A stretch of 64,000 bases of DNA, taken from contig JALMQS010000089.1 in the NCBI GenBank assembly GCA_024734495.1, positions 6,460,420 through 6,524,419 on the forward strand. Reading direction: 5' to 3'. Made by a program: the position numbers and the translations under genes. Each line of letters starts with the position of its first letter. Position 1 is the first letter of the stretch. The notes beneath the pieces are model-generated. The model searched no databases. It had not been told where the DNA came from and saw only the letters and a program-made list of their open reading frames with translations. Positions 44,293-55,941 of the stretch are shown piece by piece. This stretch comes from Forficula auricularia (lineage: Eukaryota > Arthropoda > Insecta > Dermaptera > Forficulidae).

Positions 44293-45234
44293 TCTACTCT
44301 TATTAAACGAGCAAAAATTGTATATTTATTTATATATATATATATTTGTATCTTGGTTCTATTTTGAAAACGGCCCTACCGATTTTGATGAAACAAAATC
44401 TATTAACAAGTTTTCGACGATCTGGCTAGGTCTGGACCTCATCAAAATTCATCTTAATTGATTTTTTCTTAATTAAAGTAATTATTGATAGATGAAAATC
44501 TCAATAAAAAAAAATGATTCGGCGGATGTCGTATTAGAACCTGAGACCTCTTGCATCTGAGGCAGGCACTATACCACTGGACCAAAGAACTATTTTAAAA
44601 ACCCTTGCTTTTTACTTTTACTAAAATGAATATTTTTGAATTAGACTTTATTATAAGTGTGGAAATAATTCAATATATTATATATAGCTATGTATTTAAT
44701 AAATATAATTTATTAGATATATTGCGGCGCGGCAAATTTGAAATATGTATAATTGAATTAAGCTGAAAGAAAAACAACAATTAATTTTAAATCCAGAAAT
44801 ATTAAATATATTAATAATAATTCCTTTGCCCCCCCCCCCACTCTTCTAATATTCAATTCTCTTTTCTCCTGGCAATTATCCTTGCAATTGTCTTCCTAAA
44901 AACCTACTTGGTTGGTGAAAGTTATCACTTCTGTCGCACGTCCCGAGACGCACACATTTTTTATGTTTTTATTTCAGATCCTATACGATTATTTTTTTTA
45001 TTATTATTTTCTTATGTATTTTTTATAATGTTTATCAATATGAACGAATGTGGGCAAATTGGTGTACGAGTAAACAAATATACACATAATATGTGGACCA
45101 TTATAAAGATAGAAATGCAAAAACTGGGTCAGGGTGGGGATGGATGTGGGGGGTGCAGGAGGTGGGGTGCAGTTGTGGGGGTTCGGGGTCGGGGGTCAGG
45201 GGTTACCGAGCATCACTCGGTGCCTCCAGGTACT
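44293..45234 (+). mobile_element. Helitron-like element, copy G2
   Basis: TCTACTCTTATTAAACGAGC after A, terminal hairpin ACCGAG/CTCGGT and GCCTCCAGGTAC before T. Enlarged by a tRNA-like insertion and other sequence between 44515 and 44940. G-rich segment at 45125-45210. Confidence 0.62.
44515..44587 (-). repeat. tRNA-like sequence (pseudo-tRNA or SINE head)
   Basis: Minus strand TGGTCCAGTGGTATAGTGCC (box A) and GGTCTCAGGTTCTAATACGA (altered box B). No well-paired acceptor stem could be drawn, so a functional tRNA is unlikely. Confidence 0.55.
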
Positions 45235-46217
45235 ATAAGTTTAAGAGTGGAATATTATAATAATTTCTTGTTGAGTGAATAAATCAAAATATTCAAAATA
45301 TTTACCAAAATTTTGCCATAATATTTACGAGATGGCGTTGAGTTTATATTATACGAAGCTTAAAGAGAAAGGAAATTAATTTTATAGGAAATGGAAAAGG
45401 AAGGGCCTGAAGAACGTCCAAGAGAAAGAAAGGCATAATTTTAAAAATCTCTGGCTTATCTTTTATAATCATCTCTGGTGGTAATTATTAGCCCTTGGCA
45501 TGGAAGTAGCCAAGTGGGGAATACAAATCGACGTCATTTCATCAATCGCCCTTTTTTCCCTTTTCTATTTTATTTAATGCCAATGACACTCTGAAATGAA
45601 AAGGCAAATATCATCATCAGAACAGAAATAAAGGAAGATTGCTCTCTCTTTCTCAATTAATCCAGTAATGTGAAGAATTCTCGTTCCTAGAGAGGTTTTT
45701 AGTCTTTTGCAATTTTCCACTCAAGATTATCAAGACCCTTTAATTGCGACCTAGATATTTTTTTACTACTTGTTTCTCTATTTGCTTAATGTTTTTTTGG
45801 TTTGTTTCAAAATGTAATCTCAACAAAAATGTTAGTTACTCTCGTATATCGATTGTAGCCGGTTATCTAATTTTAAATATAATAATAATAAATAATTGAG
45901 ATAAAAGTCGTTTCTGTATTTATCCTCATGCATTTTAATGAGTAGATAATATTAAAGTTATATAAATTGTTTATACCATACAAATAATTATTTGAATTCG
46001 ATATGTATGAAATTGGATAAGTAAAATGATTCCGTTTTATTGTTCTAAAACTGTGTTGTCTGATTCTGTTTGTATTGTTTCTGTTTAAGACTGTTTAGCA
46101 GATTATTGTTCATGTGAATGTGCCGAATTTGTTGAAATTCTGATGGTCATCGGTAATAGCAGAGATAAAGAAAAATAATGTTTTTTAGAGGAATGTGTGA
46201 TGTAACAATTTGAAACC
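45235..46217. other. Intron sequence, mostly single-copy looking
   Basis: No repeat or gene recognised up to the ribozyme-like motif H14. Confidence 0.45.
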
Positions 46218-46245
46218 CTGAAGAAGTCGCAATCGATGAAACGTT
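46218..46245 (+). ncRNA. Hammerhead-like motif H14
   Basis: CTGAAGA, extra A, helix II GTCG/CGAT (one G-U) with loop CAAT, then GAAACGTT. Helix I ACC/GGT. No palindromic partner was found nearby. Confidence 0.5.
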
Positions 46246-46314
46246 GGTGGAAAAATAAAAAATATCACACAAAAACTTGTCATTAATTCCCTTTATTCCC
46301 TTTCTCATTAATAC

Positions 46315-46674
46315 CAAGGGCGGATCCAGGAATTTTTTATGGGGGGGGGGTGAATGTATATAAGGTGCCCGATGTATATAAGATCTACTTTTTATCTCGG
46401 AAGTGTGTCGCGATCGAATTGTCCAAGCGGGGGGAGGGGGGAGGGTCAAAGACGCCCCCCCCCCCCCCCCCACACACACATAGAACTTTATTTTCAATTT
46501 TTTATTTTCGTCTTTGACCCCCCCCCCCACACACACACATAGAACTTTATTTTCAATTTTAAAAATTAAAAAAAAAATAAATGTGTTTTTTTTTACAATT
46601 TTTTTTGGCAGCCACGGGCCTCTATGGGAGGGGGGCGGTCGCCCCCTCCGCCCCCCCCCCTGGATCCGCCCTTG
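46315..46674. mobile_element. hAT-type MITE (GGGCGGATCCAGG ends), copy 2
   Basis: CAAGGGCGGATCCAGGAATT to CCTGGATCCGCCCTTG with a perfect 8-bp duplication ATTAATAC (46307-46314 and 46675-46682). Long C and G runs inside. Open frames here are artefacts of the homopolymers. Confidence 0.93.
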
Positions 46675-46685
46675 ATTAATACATA

Positions 46686-48275
46686 GTACCTGGAGGCACC
46701 GAGCGATGCACGGTAACCAAATTAAACAAAAAAATTTTTAAGAAAAAAATAATAACCCACTTCAAAAAATTAAATCCAACAAATAAAATACACTAAAAGG
46801 TATAAAAGAATTATTATCTTATTTAGTTACAACTAAACGGCGAAATATTAACATGAAATTACTTTTTGAAGTCGGTACCAAACAAACTATACCTATAAGC
46901 GAGCGTACCCGCCAAACGTACTAAGTAAGATCCGTCGAGTGCGATTCATAAAAGGTATATGTTTGGCACCGACTTCAAAAAGTAATTTCATGTTAATATT
47001 TCGTCGTTTAGTTGTAACTAAATAAGATAATAATTATTTTATATCTTTTAGTGTATTTTATTTGTTGCATTTAATTTTTTGAAGTCGGTTTTATTTTTTT
47101 CTTAAAAATTATTTTTATTTTTCTCTTTTTAGTGATGTTATTAATAGTGATCATATCATCACAACTTGACCAAATTAATATGACACCATCCCTAAGACAC
47201 CCCCTTTCGGATAAAAAAAGAACCATCGAAATCGGTTCATAAACAAAGAGGTTAGGTCTAAACAAACCTAATAAAAAAGGTCTAATACCTATGAAAAAAA
47301 ATCGAAAAAAATGGGACCAATCGGAAGCTAGACTGGACCCAATGCAAAAAAAAATTTCAAAATCGGTTGACAATTGGCGGAGATATGAGGTAACATAGGC
47401 ACAAAAAAAAAAAAAAATTAATTCAGTCAAATAGAGAACCTCCTCCTTTTTTGAAGTCGGTTAAAAATACAAATATATGGTAAACGCCCGCTGGACCCCC
47501 GAAACCACGCACCTCTACCCTACCACTGCACCCCCCACTCACCCCCCCCTTAACCCCGCACCTCGCCCTACCCCTGGAATCTCCACAACAGCACCCCCAC
47601 CCTATTTACCTCCACATCCATCCCCACCCCGCACCCAGTTTTTGTATTTCTAGCTTTCTAGTGGTCCACAGATTATGTGTATATAGGTATATAAATAAAT
47701 TCCGTATAATTATTTTTTTTTAATTAAAAACCAATTTATCGAATTTTTTAATCAATTAAATGAATAATAATTTTATTGAGGCAATTTTTTAGATGAAATA
47801 GGCTTCGATTTCGGAGATTACTTCCCCACCATCGACTGTCCTTGATCTTCTTTTTAGTCTTTGTTTTTAATAAGAGGAAAAAACTAATTAAATATAAAAA
47901 ACCTCTTTTCCGATAATCCTATTCGCTTTTCCTCTTTAATCAATTAAATTGGCAAATTCTAATATATAACAATATTTGGTATAAAGTATTCGTGGGTTTT
48001 AAAATTAAAAAACCAATTAATAAATAAAAGATAATTGAAAAAAATGTAAACAAACTTTTTAATTGAGATTTTCATCTATCAATAATTACTTTAATTAAGA
48101 AAAGATCAATTAAGATTAAATTTATCGAGGTCCAGACATAGCCAGATTGCTTTCTCATCCTCAAAACTTGTTAATAGAATTTGTTTCATCAAAATCGGTA
48201 GAGCCGTTTTCAAAATAGAACTCAGATACAAATATATATATATAAATCAACAATTTTTGCTCGTTTGTTTAGAGT
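46686..48275 (-). mobile_element. Helitron-like element, copy G5, split by E3
   Basis: The 3' hairpin end (plus-strand 'gtacctggaggcaccgagcg') at 46686 is separated from the rest ('gtaaacgcccgctggacc' at 47478 onward) by family E copy E3. 5' part ends near 48275 ('caatttttgctcgtttgttt'). Confidence 0.6.
46753..47462 (-). mobile_element. Family E repeat, copy E3
   Basis: Inverse of E1 with the terminal hairpin at 46753-47090 and the CTCCTCCTTTTTTGAAGTCG end at 47462. It inserted into Helitron-like copy G5. Confidence 0.8.
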
Positions 48276-49079
48276 ATATTACGGAGGAAAATGATAATAA
48301 AACTTAACCTTAGCCAAAATTTCGGATTAAAACGTTAATATGATTTCTGATTTTGGGGAAAATAAATACATCTAACTTGTAAATTTAAAGTTTTTTCTTA
48401 TTAAGTTTAGGAGCTAAAATGCTCTAAAACAGACAGACATTGCAGTGACACTAATAGGGCCCCGTTTTTCTTTTAAAAGAGCTCTAAAAAACAACATGGA
48501 CGTTATGGAAAATGTGCTCTCCCTCTTCTCTTTTAATTAATATAATTCCATATTCTTGAGAAGGAAAATATAAATCAAATTGAAACCAAAGATTTTCTTG
48601 GTTTATTTTTTTTTAAATTATTCAAAATATGTCCTTGGTTGAAAACAATCGTGGTCGTTGTGTAAATGAATGAATTCAATTAACGACCCCACTCTAGCCA
48701 TCCAGCTTGTCGCAGCCAGACCAGACAGCTTCCCTTCTGTTGTCCTTTCTACGTATTTCCTTTTCGTTTTCCTCTTTCACCTCAGGCAGGCAGCTAATAA
48801 CCGTATTTTTTTGGGTTTTAATTAAATTAATTCGAAAAAAAACCAGCATCCACAGTTGTTGTGACGCAGGAAATAATTGTTGACAATGGCTGAATGGAGC
48901 ACCCAATCGAAAACAAACAGCTTTGCTCAGTGAGACGTGACTTTGGGCCCAGAGTGACGTGTTGCTCTCTCTCTCTCGTTTTGAGGGAGGGTGCGATTTC
49001 AAATGAAGAAAAAAACATATTGGAGCCGAGAAATCAATTGATAGCATGAAATAACACAATTTTCAAATGAATAAACATA
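48276..49079. other. Intron sequence, mostly single-copy looking
   Basis: 48694-49059 is open on the minus strand for 121 codons but shows no family motif. (CT)n near 48970. No gene supported. Confidence 0.45.
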
Positions 49080-49182
49080 AAACTCATTAAATTAAATTAA
49101 AAATCAATGTTTTATTATGATATTTATGGTGTTTGTAGACGTTTTTGAAGCCGTAAGGTGAGACTCTTGAGTTTGACTTCTT
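49080..49182 (+). repeat. Direct repeat flanking a foldback, left copy
   Basis: 'aatcaatgttttattatgat' and 'aaggtgagactcttgagt' recur at 50108-50213. It ends exactly where the foldback arm begins. Confidence 0.75.
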
Positions 49183-50106
49183 ATAGCCCAAGAGCCCACG
49201 ACTGCCAGACCTTCGTTATTTTATAAAAGCTGAAAGTTTTTCTGTGCATGTCCCCTATACAGGTAAGAACGACCAGCGACTATAGAGTTTGGGTTGTGGT
49301 TACTTTGGCAGGTAACAGGTAATAAAGGTGTATAAAATAGTACTTTAAATTCGTTAAAGTATAAAGCTCAATTTTTTAATATTTTCTTCGGGATAACTTT
49401 AGAAATCTCGTCATCCATTGCCGGACACTTATGACAGTTGCTACCCCCTGCCAGACACCCATAAACTTTAATAAATTATAATTATACTTTCGTTATAATA
49501 TAAAAGATAAATTTTATATATGTTACTTGGCGACCTATAAAAAAATGTTACCTCAATAGGCGGACAGTTTTAATGGATTTTACATAGATTTTTGATATTT
49601 CGGTTATTATTGATAACCATTGGTGAAGACATGGAGGAATCGACTTAAAATCAAAAATAACCATCGATTCTTATCTAATACTAGAGGAATAACCTTATTG
49701 CATTCCATTTTTGTTGTTTTGACTATTAATGACAACTTCTACTGAAAACGTGGAAGAATCGACTTAAAATCAAAAAGACTAAATTCTTTTATGCCAAACC
49801 ACTCAAGCTTGAGTTTCTTAAAGTTTAGGGGTGTCTGGCAGGGGGTAGCAACTGTCATAAGTGTCCGGCAATGGATGACGAGATTTCTAAAGTTATCCCG
49901 AAGAAAATATAAAAAAATTGAGCTTTATACTTTAACGAATTTAAAGTACTATTTTATACACCTTTATTACCTGTTACCTGCCAAAGTAACCACAACCCAA
50001 ACTCTATAGTCGCTGGTCGTTCTTACCTGTATAGGGGACATGCACAGAAAAACTTTCAGCTTTTATAAAATAACGAAGGTCTGGCAGTCGTGGGCTCTTG
50101 GGCTAT
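49183..50106. repeat. Foldback with 280-bp near-perfect arms
   Basis: Arms 49183-49470 and 49822-50106 (TATAGCCCAAGAGCCCACGA and inverse) show almost no mismatch by eye. The 350-bp loop contains two units of the 119-bp family (49585-49795). Confidence 0.92.
49585..49795 (+). repeat. Two diverged units of the 119-bp family
   Basis: 'accattggtgaagacatgga' and 'tactgaaaacgtggaag', each followed by 'aatcgacttaaaatcaaaaa'. Confidence 0.7.
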
Positions 50107-50107
50107 A

Positions 50108-50213
50108 AAACTCATTAGATTAAATTTAAAATCAATGTTTTATCATATTTATGGTGATTTTCGACGTTTTGAGAAGCCTTAAGGTGAGACTCTGAGTATG
50201 AGTGCTTATCAGT
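50108..50213 (+). repeat. Direct repeat flanking a foldback, right copy
   Basis: Begins 'aaactcattagattaaattt' at the foldback boundary; diverged by perhaps 15-20% from 49080-49182. Confidence 0.75.
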
Positions 50214-50396
50214 CTAGTCCAGTGATGGCGAATCTTTTTGACAAATGGGTCAAATTCTGTTTAGTATTTTTTTTAATTCTAGCCCGTGGGACACCAAGTC
50301 AGTGGCGTCCCTTAGAAGGGGTGGAGGGTAAAGGGGGCACCAATAATTTTGAAACACTGAAAATTTGTTGTATTTGTTGACAGTTGACATTTTTAT

Positions 50397-50520
50397 TTTA
50401 TGGTCAAGTATTGTAATCGTGCATGAAAAAAGTGGTTTTTTAGCTTCATTTTTTCTAAATATCTCAAAAACGGCTGAAACTATTTTGATTAAAATAATTG
50501 GGCGAAACCATGGCATTTAC
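50397..50520 (+). repeat. Family K repeat, copy K5 (5' part only)
   Basis: 'tatggtcaagtattgtaatc' to 'gggcgaaaccatggcattta', then breaks off. Confidence 0.7.
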
Positions 50521-50564
50521 AATTATAATATTTTCAAACAAAAAAAAAAAAATGATAAATACTA

Positions 50565-50938
50565 CTTGAAGTTTTGAAAAAATGGAATTTTTTGCAAAAA
50601 AAATCTCAGTTTTTCTTTCATAAAATGAAAACCACTCATCCTACAAACTTCATTCATATCTCATTCTCTAGGAAGATTTATTTACTTGAAAGTTTACTTG
50701 GACCACTTTTTTGATAAAACTTAGATTTTCCGGACAGGATATGATCCGAATCCTCAAAAGCGTCATTGAAAATGCTGGATATCTATAAATATAAAAGTTT
50801 TATTAAGAAAATGGTCCAAGTAAACGTTCAAGTCAACAAAATTTACTGACAAAAATTAAGTTTCTAGGATGATTGGTTTTCATTTTATGAAGGAAAAACT
50901 GCGATTTTTTGCAAAAAACTGCAAACTTCAATCTCATT
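50565..50938. repeat. Foldback element
   Basis: 'ttttcataaaatgaaaacca'-type strings, 'ttacttgaaagtttacttgg' and their inverses form arms of about 145 bp around 'ggatatgatccgaatcctca'. Confidence 0.8.
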
Positions 50939-51004
50939 GTGGCACACGTTACCATTATCTAATTAAGGTGAAACTTTGTTTAAATTGTAGAAAATTTAAT
51001 CTAG

Positions 51005-51393
51005 TTTAAAAATGTATAGATTGGTCTTTATCGAAAACGTGCTCCTTCATGGTCAAAATGGGGGAAAATCGAAAAAGTATGAGTTTTAGGGATATTCAAA
51101 AGTGATCCCGTGGGCTGTTTTTTGACAAGCGCTTGTACCGGTTCTACTTAACCCAAATAGATGATATTCTTATCATTTTACGCGCAATTTAAAGAGCTTT
51201 AATTTGTCTAATAGATATATTTTTGATTTGATAAGTCGTTTTAGAGTTATTCAAGAAAAACTGAAAAAATCCGAAATTTTCTCATTTTGAGACGCGTAGA
51301 AAAATTTCCACAACACAGATTTGGGGGAAAACTTAGGGTAGTAATATTGGAGTACCATTAGAAACGTATTCCATCAATAAAATCTTTACCGGG
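51005..51393 (-). repeat. Family F repeat, copy F2 (about half)
   Basis: Matches the right part of F1 (62890-63229): 'cattttacgcgcaatttaaa', 'taagtcgttttagagttatt', 'cttagggtagtaatattgga', 'aaaatctttaccggga'. It directly abuts the tail of an RTE LINE. Confidence 0.8.
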
Positions 51394-52455
51394 ATTTATT
51401 TCCTTTTCATCATCATCATCATCATTGAGTTTGATGCAACAATCCGTCTCCACTCGACTCTGTCCCCCGCCAGCTGTTTGACCTCTCTAAATGTCTGGCA
51501 TCCCATATCCCCAATTATTTGGTTGAAATATTCTAATCTTCTGGGTCTTCCCCTTCCCCTTTTCTTTCCCACCTCCCCCTCCAAGATATCCCTAAGCAGT
51601 CCCCCATGTCTCATTGTGTGCCCCATCATCTGACCTCTTCTCTTCTTCAGACTCTTCCACAAGGTTCTTCTTTCTCCGATTCTTCCAAGAACTTCTTCAT
51701 TTGTAATTTTATCCATCCATTTGATATTCCTTATTCTTCTGTAGCACCACATTTCGAAAGCCTCTAATCTCTTTCTCTCCGCTTCTCTAATTGTCCAGGT
51801 TTCAAACCCGTACATGGCTATGCTCCATACATATATCTTCAATAGCAACTTCCTGTTTTCTGAGGGGAGCATAGTAGTTTTTTTTTTAATTAAACCCCAT
51901 TTTTGCTTGGGCAATTCTTGATTTAATTTCGTTTTCGCTCCTCCCATCCCATGTTATTTTACTTCCTAGGTAGCGGAATCCCTTAATTCCTTCTAGGTTT
52001 TCTTGGTTAATTTTGATGCATTCCTGTCTCGTTTGTTCTTTTTTTGTACATACTAGACCTTGGTTTTATTCTTGTTTATTTTCATTTTGATTTCTTCTAT
52101 TAGGATTTGGTTAATTCCATTCAAGGCGTCCTCTAATTCTTTTTTATTGCTTCCTAGAAGGACAATGTCATCGGCAAATCTTAACATAGCGATCTTTTGA
52201 CCTTGGATTTCGATACCTGTATCAATTTTGTCTTTGAATTCTTTAATCGCTTTTTCTATGTATAAGTTGAAAATCATGGGTGACAGCACACATTATTGTC
52301 TTACACCTTTTTTTATTTTGGCTTCTCTTTGCTCATCTCCAATATTTATAATTGCCGTCTGGTTTTGATATAGATTGTAGATTAGTCTTCTCTCCCTGAA
52401 TTTTATTCCCGCCTGTTTTAATATTTTAAAATCGTAATTTGCCTGGACTATATAG
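51394..52455 (-). pseudogene. RTE-like LINE, RT and C-terminal fragment
   Basis: On the minus strand: VQANYDFKILKQAGIKFRER near 52455, CVLSPMIFNLYIEKAIKEF preceded by a stop, the RT catalytic FADD motif (about 52178-52167), and after frame breaks ETWTIREAERKRLEAFEMWC and GRGRPRRLEYFNQIIGDMGC. It ends in an (ATG)n tail near 51425-51400. Related to, but distinct from, the RTE at 40017. The N-terminal endonuclease is missing and the frame is broken, so it is dead. Confidence 0.88.
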
Positions 52456-52811
52456 AAAAACTATAAATTTTTTTTTCATAATTTAAAAAAAAAATCCATA
52501 ATCTCAAAATAATTAGAATCACTTATACGTATGAATGATCAATGTGTAAAAAATCAACGATTTGTTTCCTAACCTATAAAATAATATTTGCCTAATGTAA
52601 ATAAACACTGATTCAAAAAAGCGTAGTACAAGGAGGCATGAACCATCAATTTTTCAATATAGAATGATGAGGTTGACCATCTTCTGTTTTTTGTAACTCA
52701 TTTCATGAATTGATTACAGGTTCGCCCATAACCAATGGCGATCATGCCAATGTTTATGCAACTGGTCCTTAGTTGAATTTCCCGCATAGCGCAAGACTGA
52801 TTATAAGACTG
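52456..52811. other. Intron sequence, no gene
   Basis: 'gactgattataagactgatta' forms a short tandem just before the LINE 5' end. Nothing else recognised. Confidence 0.5.
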
Positions 52812-54507
52812 ATTAACAAGTCTGGTGGGCAAAATTTTAGAGAGGTTGGTAGGCTCTCGTATCCGCTCGTATTTGGAAGGGCAAGGATGGTTCTATCATA
52901 GGCAACATGGTTTTAGAAAAAATTATTCCTGTAATTCTCAATTAGTTTCTTTTATTCAGGAATTACAGGAAGCTTTGGATAAAAGTAAGTGTGTAGATGC
53001 AGTATTTTTGGACTTTGCCAAGGCTTTCGATAAAGTCAGTCATAAAATTATTTTAGAAAAATTAAACTCGTTAGGGTTGTCTGTTAAGTTAATTAAATTT
53101 ATTCGGTGTTTTCTTAGGGATAGAACTCAAATTGTAAAAGTGGGTTATGATCTGTCTGATAGAGTAGATGTCACGTCTGGGGTGATTCAAGGTAGTGTTC
53201 TGGGTCCTCTTCTTTTTCTTATATATGTAAATGATTTGCCTTCTATCGTGCAATCATCTATTAGGCTTTTCGCGGATGATTGTGTCGTATATAGAATAAT
53301 TGATAATGATTGTGATAGCCTTACTTTACAGAATGACCTGGATCAAATTGAAGGATGGTGTAGATCCAATTCAATGGAACTAAACCATTCCAAGTCAAAT
53401 TTGGTTAGATTTAGTACTAGAAATCTGGTTAGTCCTCAAAATTATTACATTGGTGGAAATATTATCAATGAATCTAAATTTTATAAATATTTAGGCATAC
53501 ATATTCAGGCAAATTTAAAGTGGGACATGCATATTAGTTATATAGTCAATAAGGCTTATAGGAAATTGGGGATGTTTGGTAGAATTTTGAAGGGTACATC
53601 TAGAGAAGTCAAGTCAAAAGTTTATTTAACTTATGTAAGACCTAATTTAGAGTATTGTTCTGTGGTTTGGGACAAACATCCACAACGATTAGAGAGAAAA
53701 ATTGATATGGTACAAAGGAGGGCGGCTAGATTTGTTTTTGGTAAATTTGATAGGTTTAGTAGTGTCACTTCAATGATTAATGAATTAGGATGGTCTAGTT
53801 TATTGGAGAGAAGGGAATGGGCTAAATTGAAAGTGATTTTCAAAGCCTATAAGGGTTTTAGGAGTTGGGAGGAAATAACGAATAGATTTCAGGAACCAAG
53901 TTATTTAGGTAGAGCTGATCATAGAAAAAAGATTCGTAAGCCAAGATTCTTGAAAAATATCGGTTTACATTCATTTGTAGGATCTGGCATTGATTTGTGG
54001 AACAGTCTGTCTGTTACTACTTGGGATTATAGTCCTCTGCCCCCTATGATTAAATCAATTATAAATTTTGTCAAGTCCTAATGTCCTAGAGTTGTGCAAA
54101 ATTTTATTTAGTTCTCACAAGCAGAGATTAGGTGAGGTAGAGAGAGGTCATACCATCCTTGTTAAGGTTTTGACCAGGTTTCCTTAACAGCTTATGGCAA
54201 ATGCCGGGATGGCTAATGCGTCGCTTGCTCCTGGTATCGGGTTTTTGCGCGGAATTTTTAAATTACTTTTTGTCTTTTGATGGAAATCTATGGTCATGTT
54301 ATTTGTTAATGAGCATACATTTCTATTTTTTTTTTTTTTTTTTTTTACTTGTTTATTATTTGTTAAATTGTTGTAATTAATTTGTATTGATGTTTATTAA
54401 TGTATTGTAGCTAGATTGTATTGATGTTTGGAGGACCTAGCCACCGAGGACTTGTGCCTCTAAGCAGGTCGAGAAATAAAGATTTATTATTATTATTATT
54501 ATTAATA
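52812..54507 (+). mobile_element. CR1/L2-like LINE, 5' truncated, with open RT frame
   Basis: Non-LTR retrotransposon copy whose ORF stays open to 54081 (about 419 codons). SLVGKILERLVGSRIRS (finger region) starts the fragment; LDFAKAFDKVSH carries the first catalytic Asp (about residue 63), GSVLGPLLFLIYVNDLP is the fourth RT block and LFADD (about 148-152) the catalytic pair. A C-terminal YLGIHIQANLKW ... VQRRAARFVFG thumb-like region follows. GVIQG replaces the usual GVPQG. A 400-bp 3' UTR and a (TTA)n tail (54483-54507) end it. The endonuclease domain and start codon are missing. The intact frame suggests a recent insertion. Exact clade uncertain. Confidence 0.9.
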
Positions 54508-54862
54508 CTTTAATCATATGCTTCGCATTGGATAAAGTAAAAATCAAATCACATTAATAAAATGCAAATCGGGAAAACTTGAATGTTTATATGATAAACT
54601 CTACATTTTCTATTCTCTACCTATTTGATGCTTATATAATAGTTATCCCTATTTGATGGCTTCCATGCAATAAGCTCTGAAGTATTCCTTCAACGACTGG
54701 ACCCGCCTAGCTCTTACGCAGCTTTCATTCTTCTGCACTTATACTGTTGCCTAAATTCAGGCGCGCCAACCTCATAAATCAAGTTCAAATTCAGACTATA
54801 TTTTGAGGATTTTAATTCGTACAGTTAATTATTTATATTTTATAAATCAATATCTTATTATA
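54508..54862. other. No feature seen
   Basis: Intron sequence after the LINE tail; no repeat recognised. Confidence 0.5.
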
Positions 54863-55160
54863 TTAAACGAGCAAAAATTGTAAATATATATATATATACA
54901 TTCGATCTGTCATGGTCTCATCTTCGGCTAAGTTGTTTTTGATGGATTTTTTGTTAATTGAAATAATTATTCACAGGTGGTTGCTCGATGAAAATGTTTA
55001 TTTATATTTTTATTCAATTTCCTTTTAATAAATAATTGGTTTTTTAATTTTATATCCCACAATAAGTTCATTATAATTATTATTATATATTAAAAATTGG
55101 GCAATTTAATTGATTAAAAATCGAGTTTTAAATCTCACAAATATTAATTTGACAATTTGA
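54863..55160 (+). mobile_element. Helitron-like element, 5' part (G6)
   Basis: 'tattaaacgagcaaaaattg' followed by the subfamily sequence 'ctgtcatggtctcatcttcg' shared inversely with 43680-43720. The 3' end is missing; the opposite-strand copy G4 follows. Confidence 0.5.
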
Positions 55161-55219
55161 TTGATGAACTCAAAAATTGTTTTTTAATTAAAAAAATAAT
55201 TATACCGTATTTATTTATA

Positions 55220-55941
55220 GTACCTGGAGCCACTGAGCGATGCACGGTAACCCCTCCCCCCCCCCATCCTCTAGAAAACCACAGACCTCTCCCCCACCAA
55301 TGCACTCCCACTCCGCCCCCACCCGACCCCAACCGCGCATCTCACCCCCGGATCCACCACAACTGCACCCCACCTCCTGCCCTCCCACATCCACCGCACC
55401 CAGTTTTTGAATGGTCTACATATTATGTGTACCTATATTTGTTTACTCGTACACCAATTTGCCCACATTCGTTCATATTGATAAACATTATAAAAAAATA
55501 AATAGGAAAAAAAGATTTGTTTCCAAGTTATATAAAAAAAAGCCACTTGAACCACTTTATTTGTAAACACACCTGTTTTGTTATGATTTAGACACCTGTT
55601 AATTAAAAACAAACAAAAAATTCCTGATTTTAATATAATATATTAATATTTGCTATAATCTATTAGTGGGTTTTAAAATTAAAAAACCAATTAAAAATAA
55701 AACATAATTGAAAAAAATGTAAACAAACTATTTTATTGAGATTTTCATCTATCAATAATTACTTTAATTAAGAAAAGATCAATTAAGATGAAATTTGTCG
55801 AGGTCCAGACCTAGCCAGATCGTTTTCTCATCCTCAAAACTTGTTAATAGAGTTGGTTTCATCAAATACGGTAGAGCCGTTTTCAAAATAGAACTAAGAT
55901 ACAAATATATATACCATTTTTACTCATTTAATAAGAGTAGA
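55220..55941 (-). mobile_element. Helitron-like element, copy G4
   Basis: Minus-strand TCTACTCTTATTAAATGAGT at 55941 after A; terminal GGCTCCAGGTAC at 55220 before T with an altered hairpin. Plus strand is extremely C-rich at 55250-55400; open frames there are artefacts. Confidence 0.6.

Noticed and set aside
46147..46542. Proline/glycine-rich frames on both strands
   Set aside because: They arise from C and G homopolymer runs inside a hAT MITE with a perfect target duplication.
48694..49059. Open minus-strand frame of 121 codons as a gene
   Set aside because: No recognisable domain, no start or splice context, and low-complexity stretches; length is expected by chance in a GC-richer patch.
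55144..55501. Frames on both strands at the C-rich segment
   Set aside because: Simple-sequence composition of a Helitron-like copy; no conserved frame among copies.
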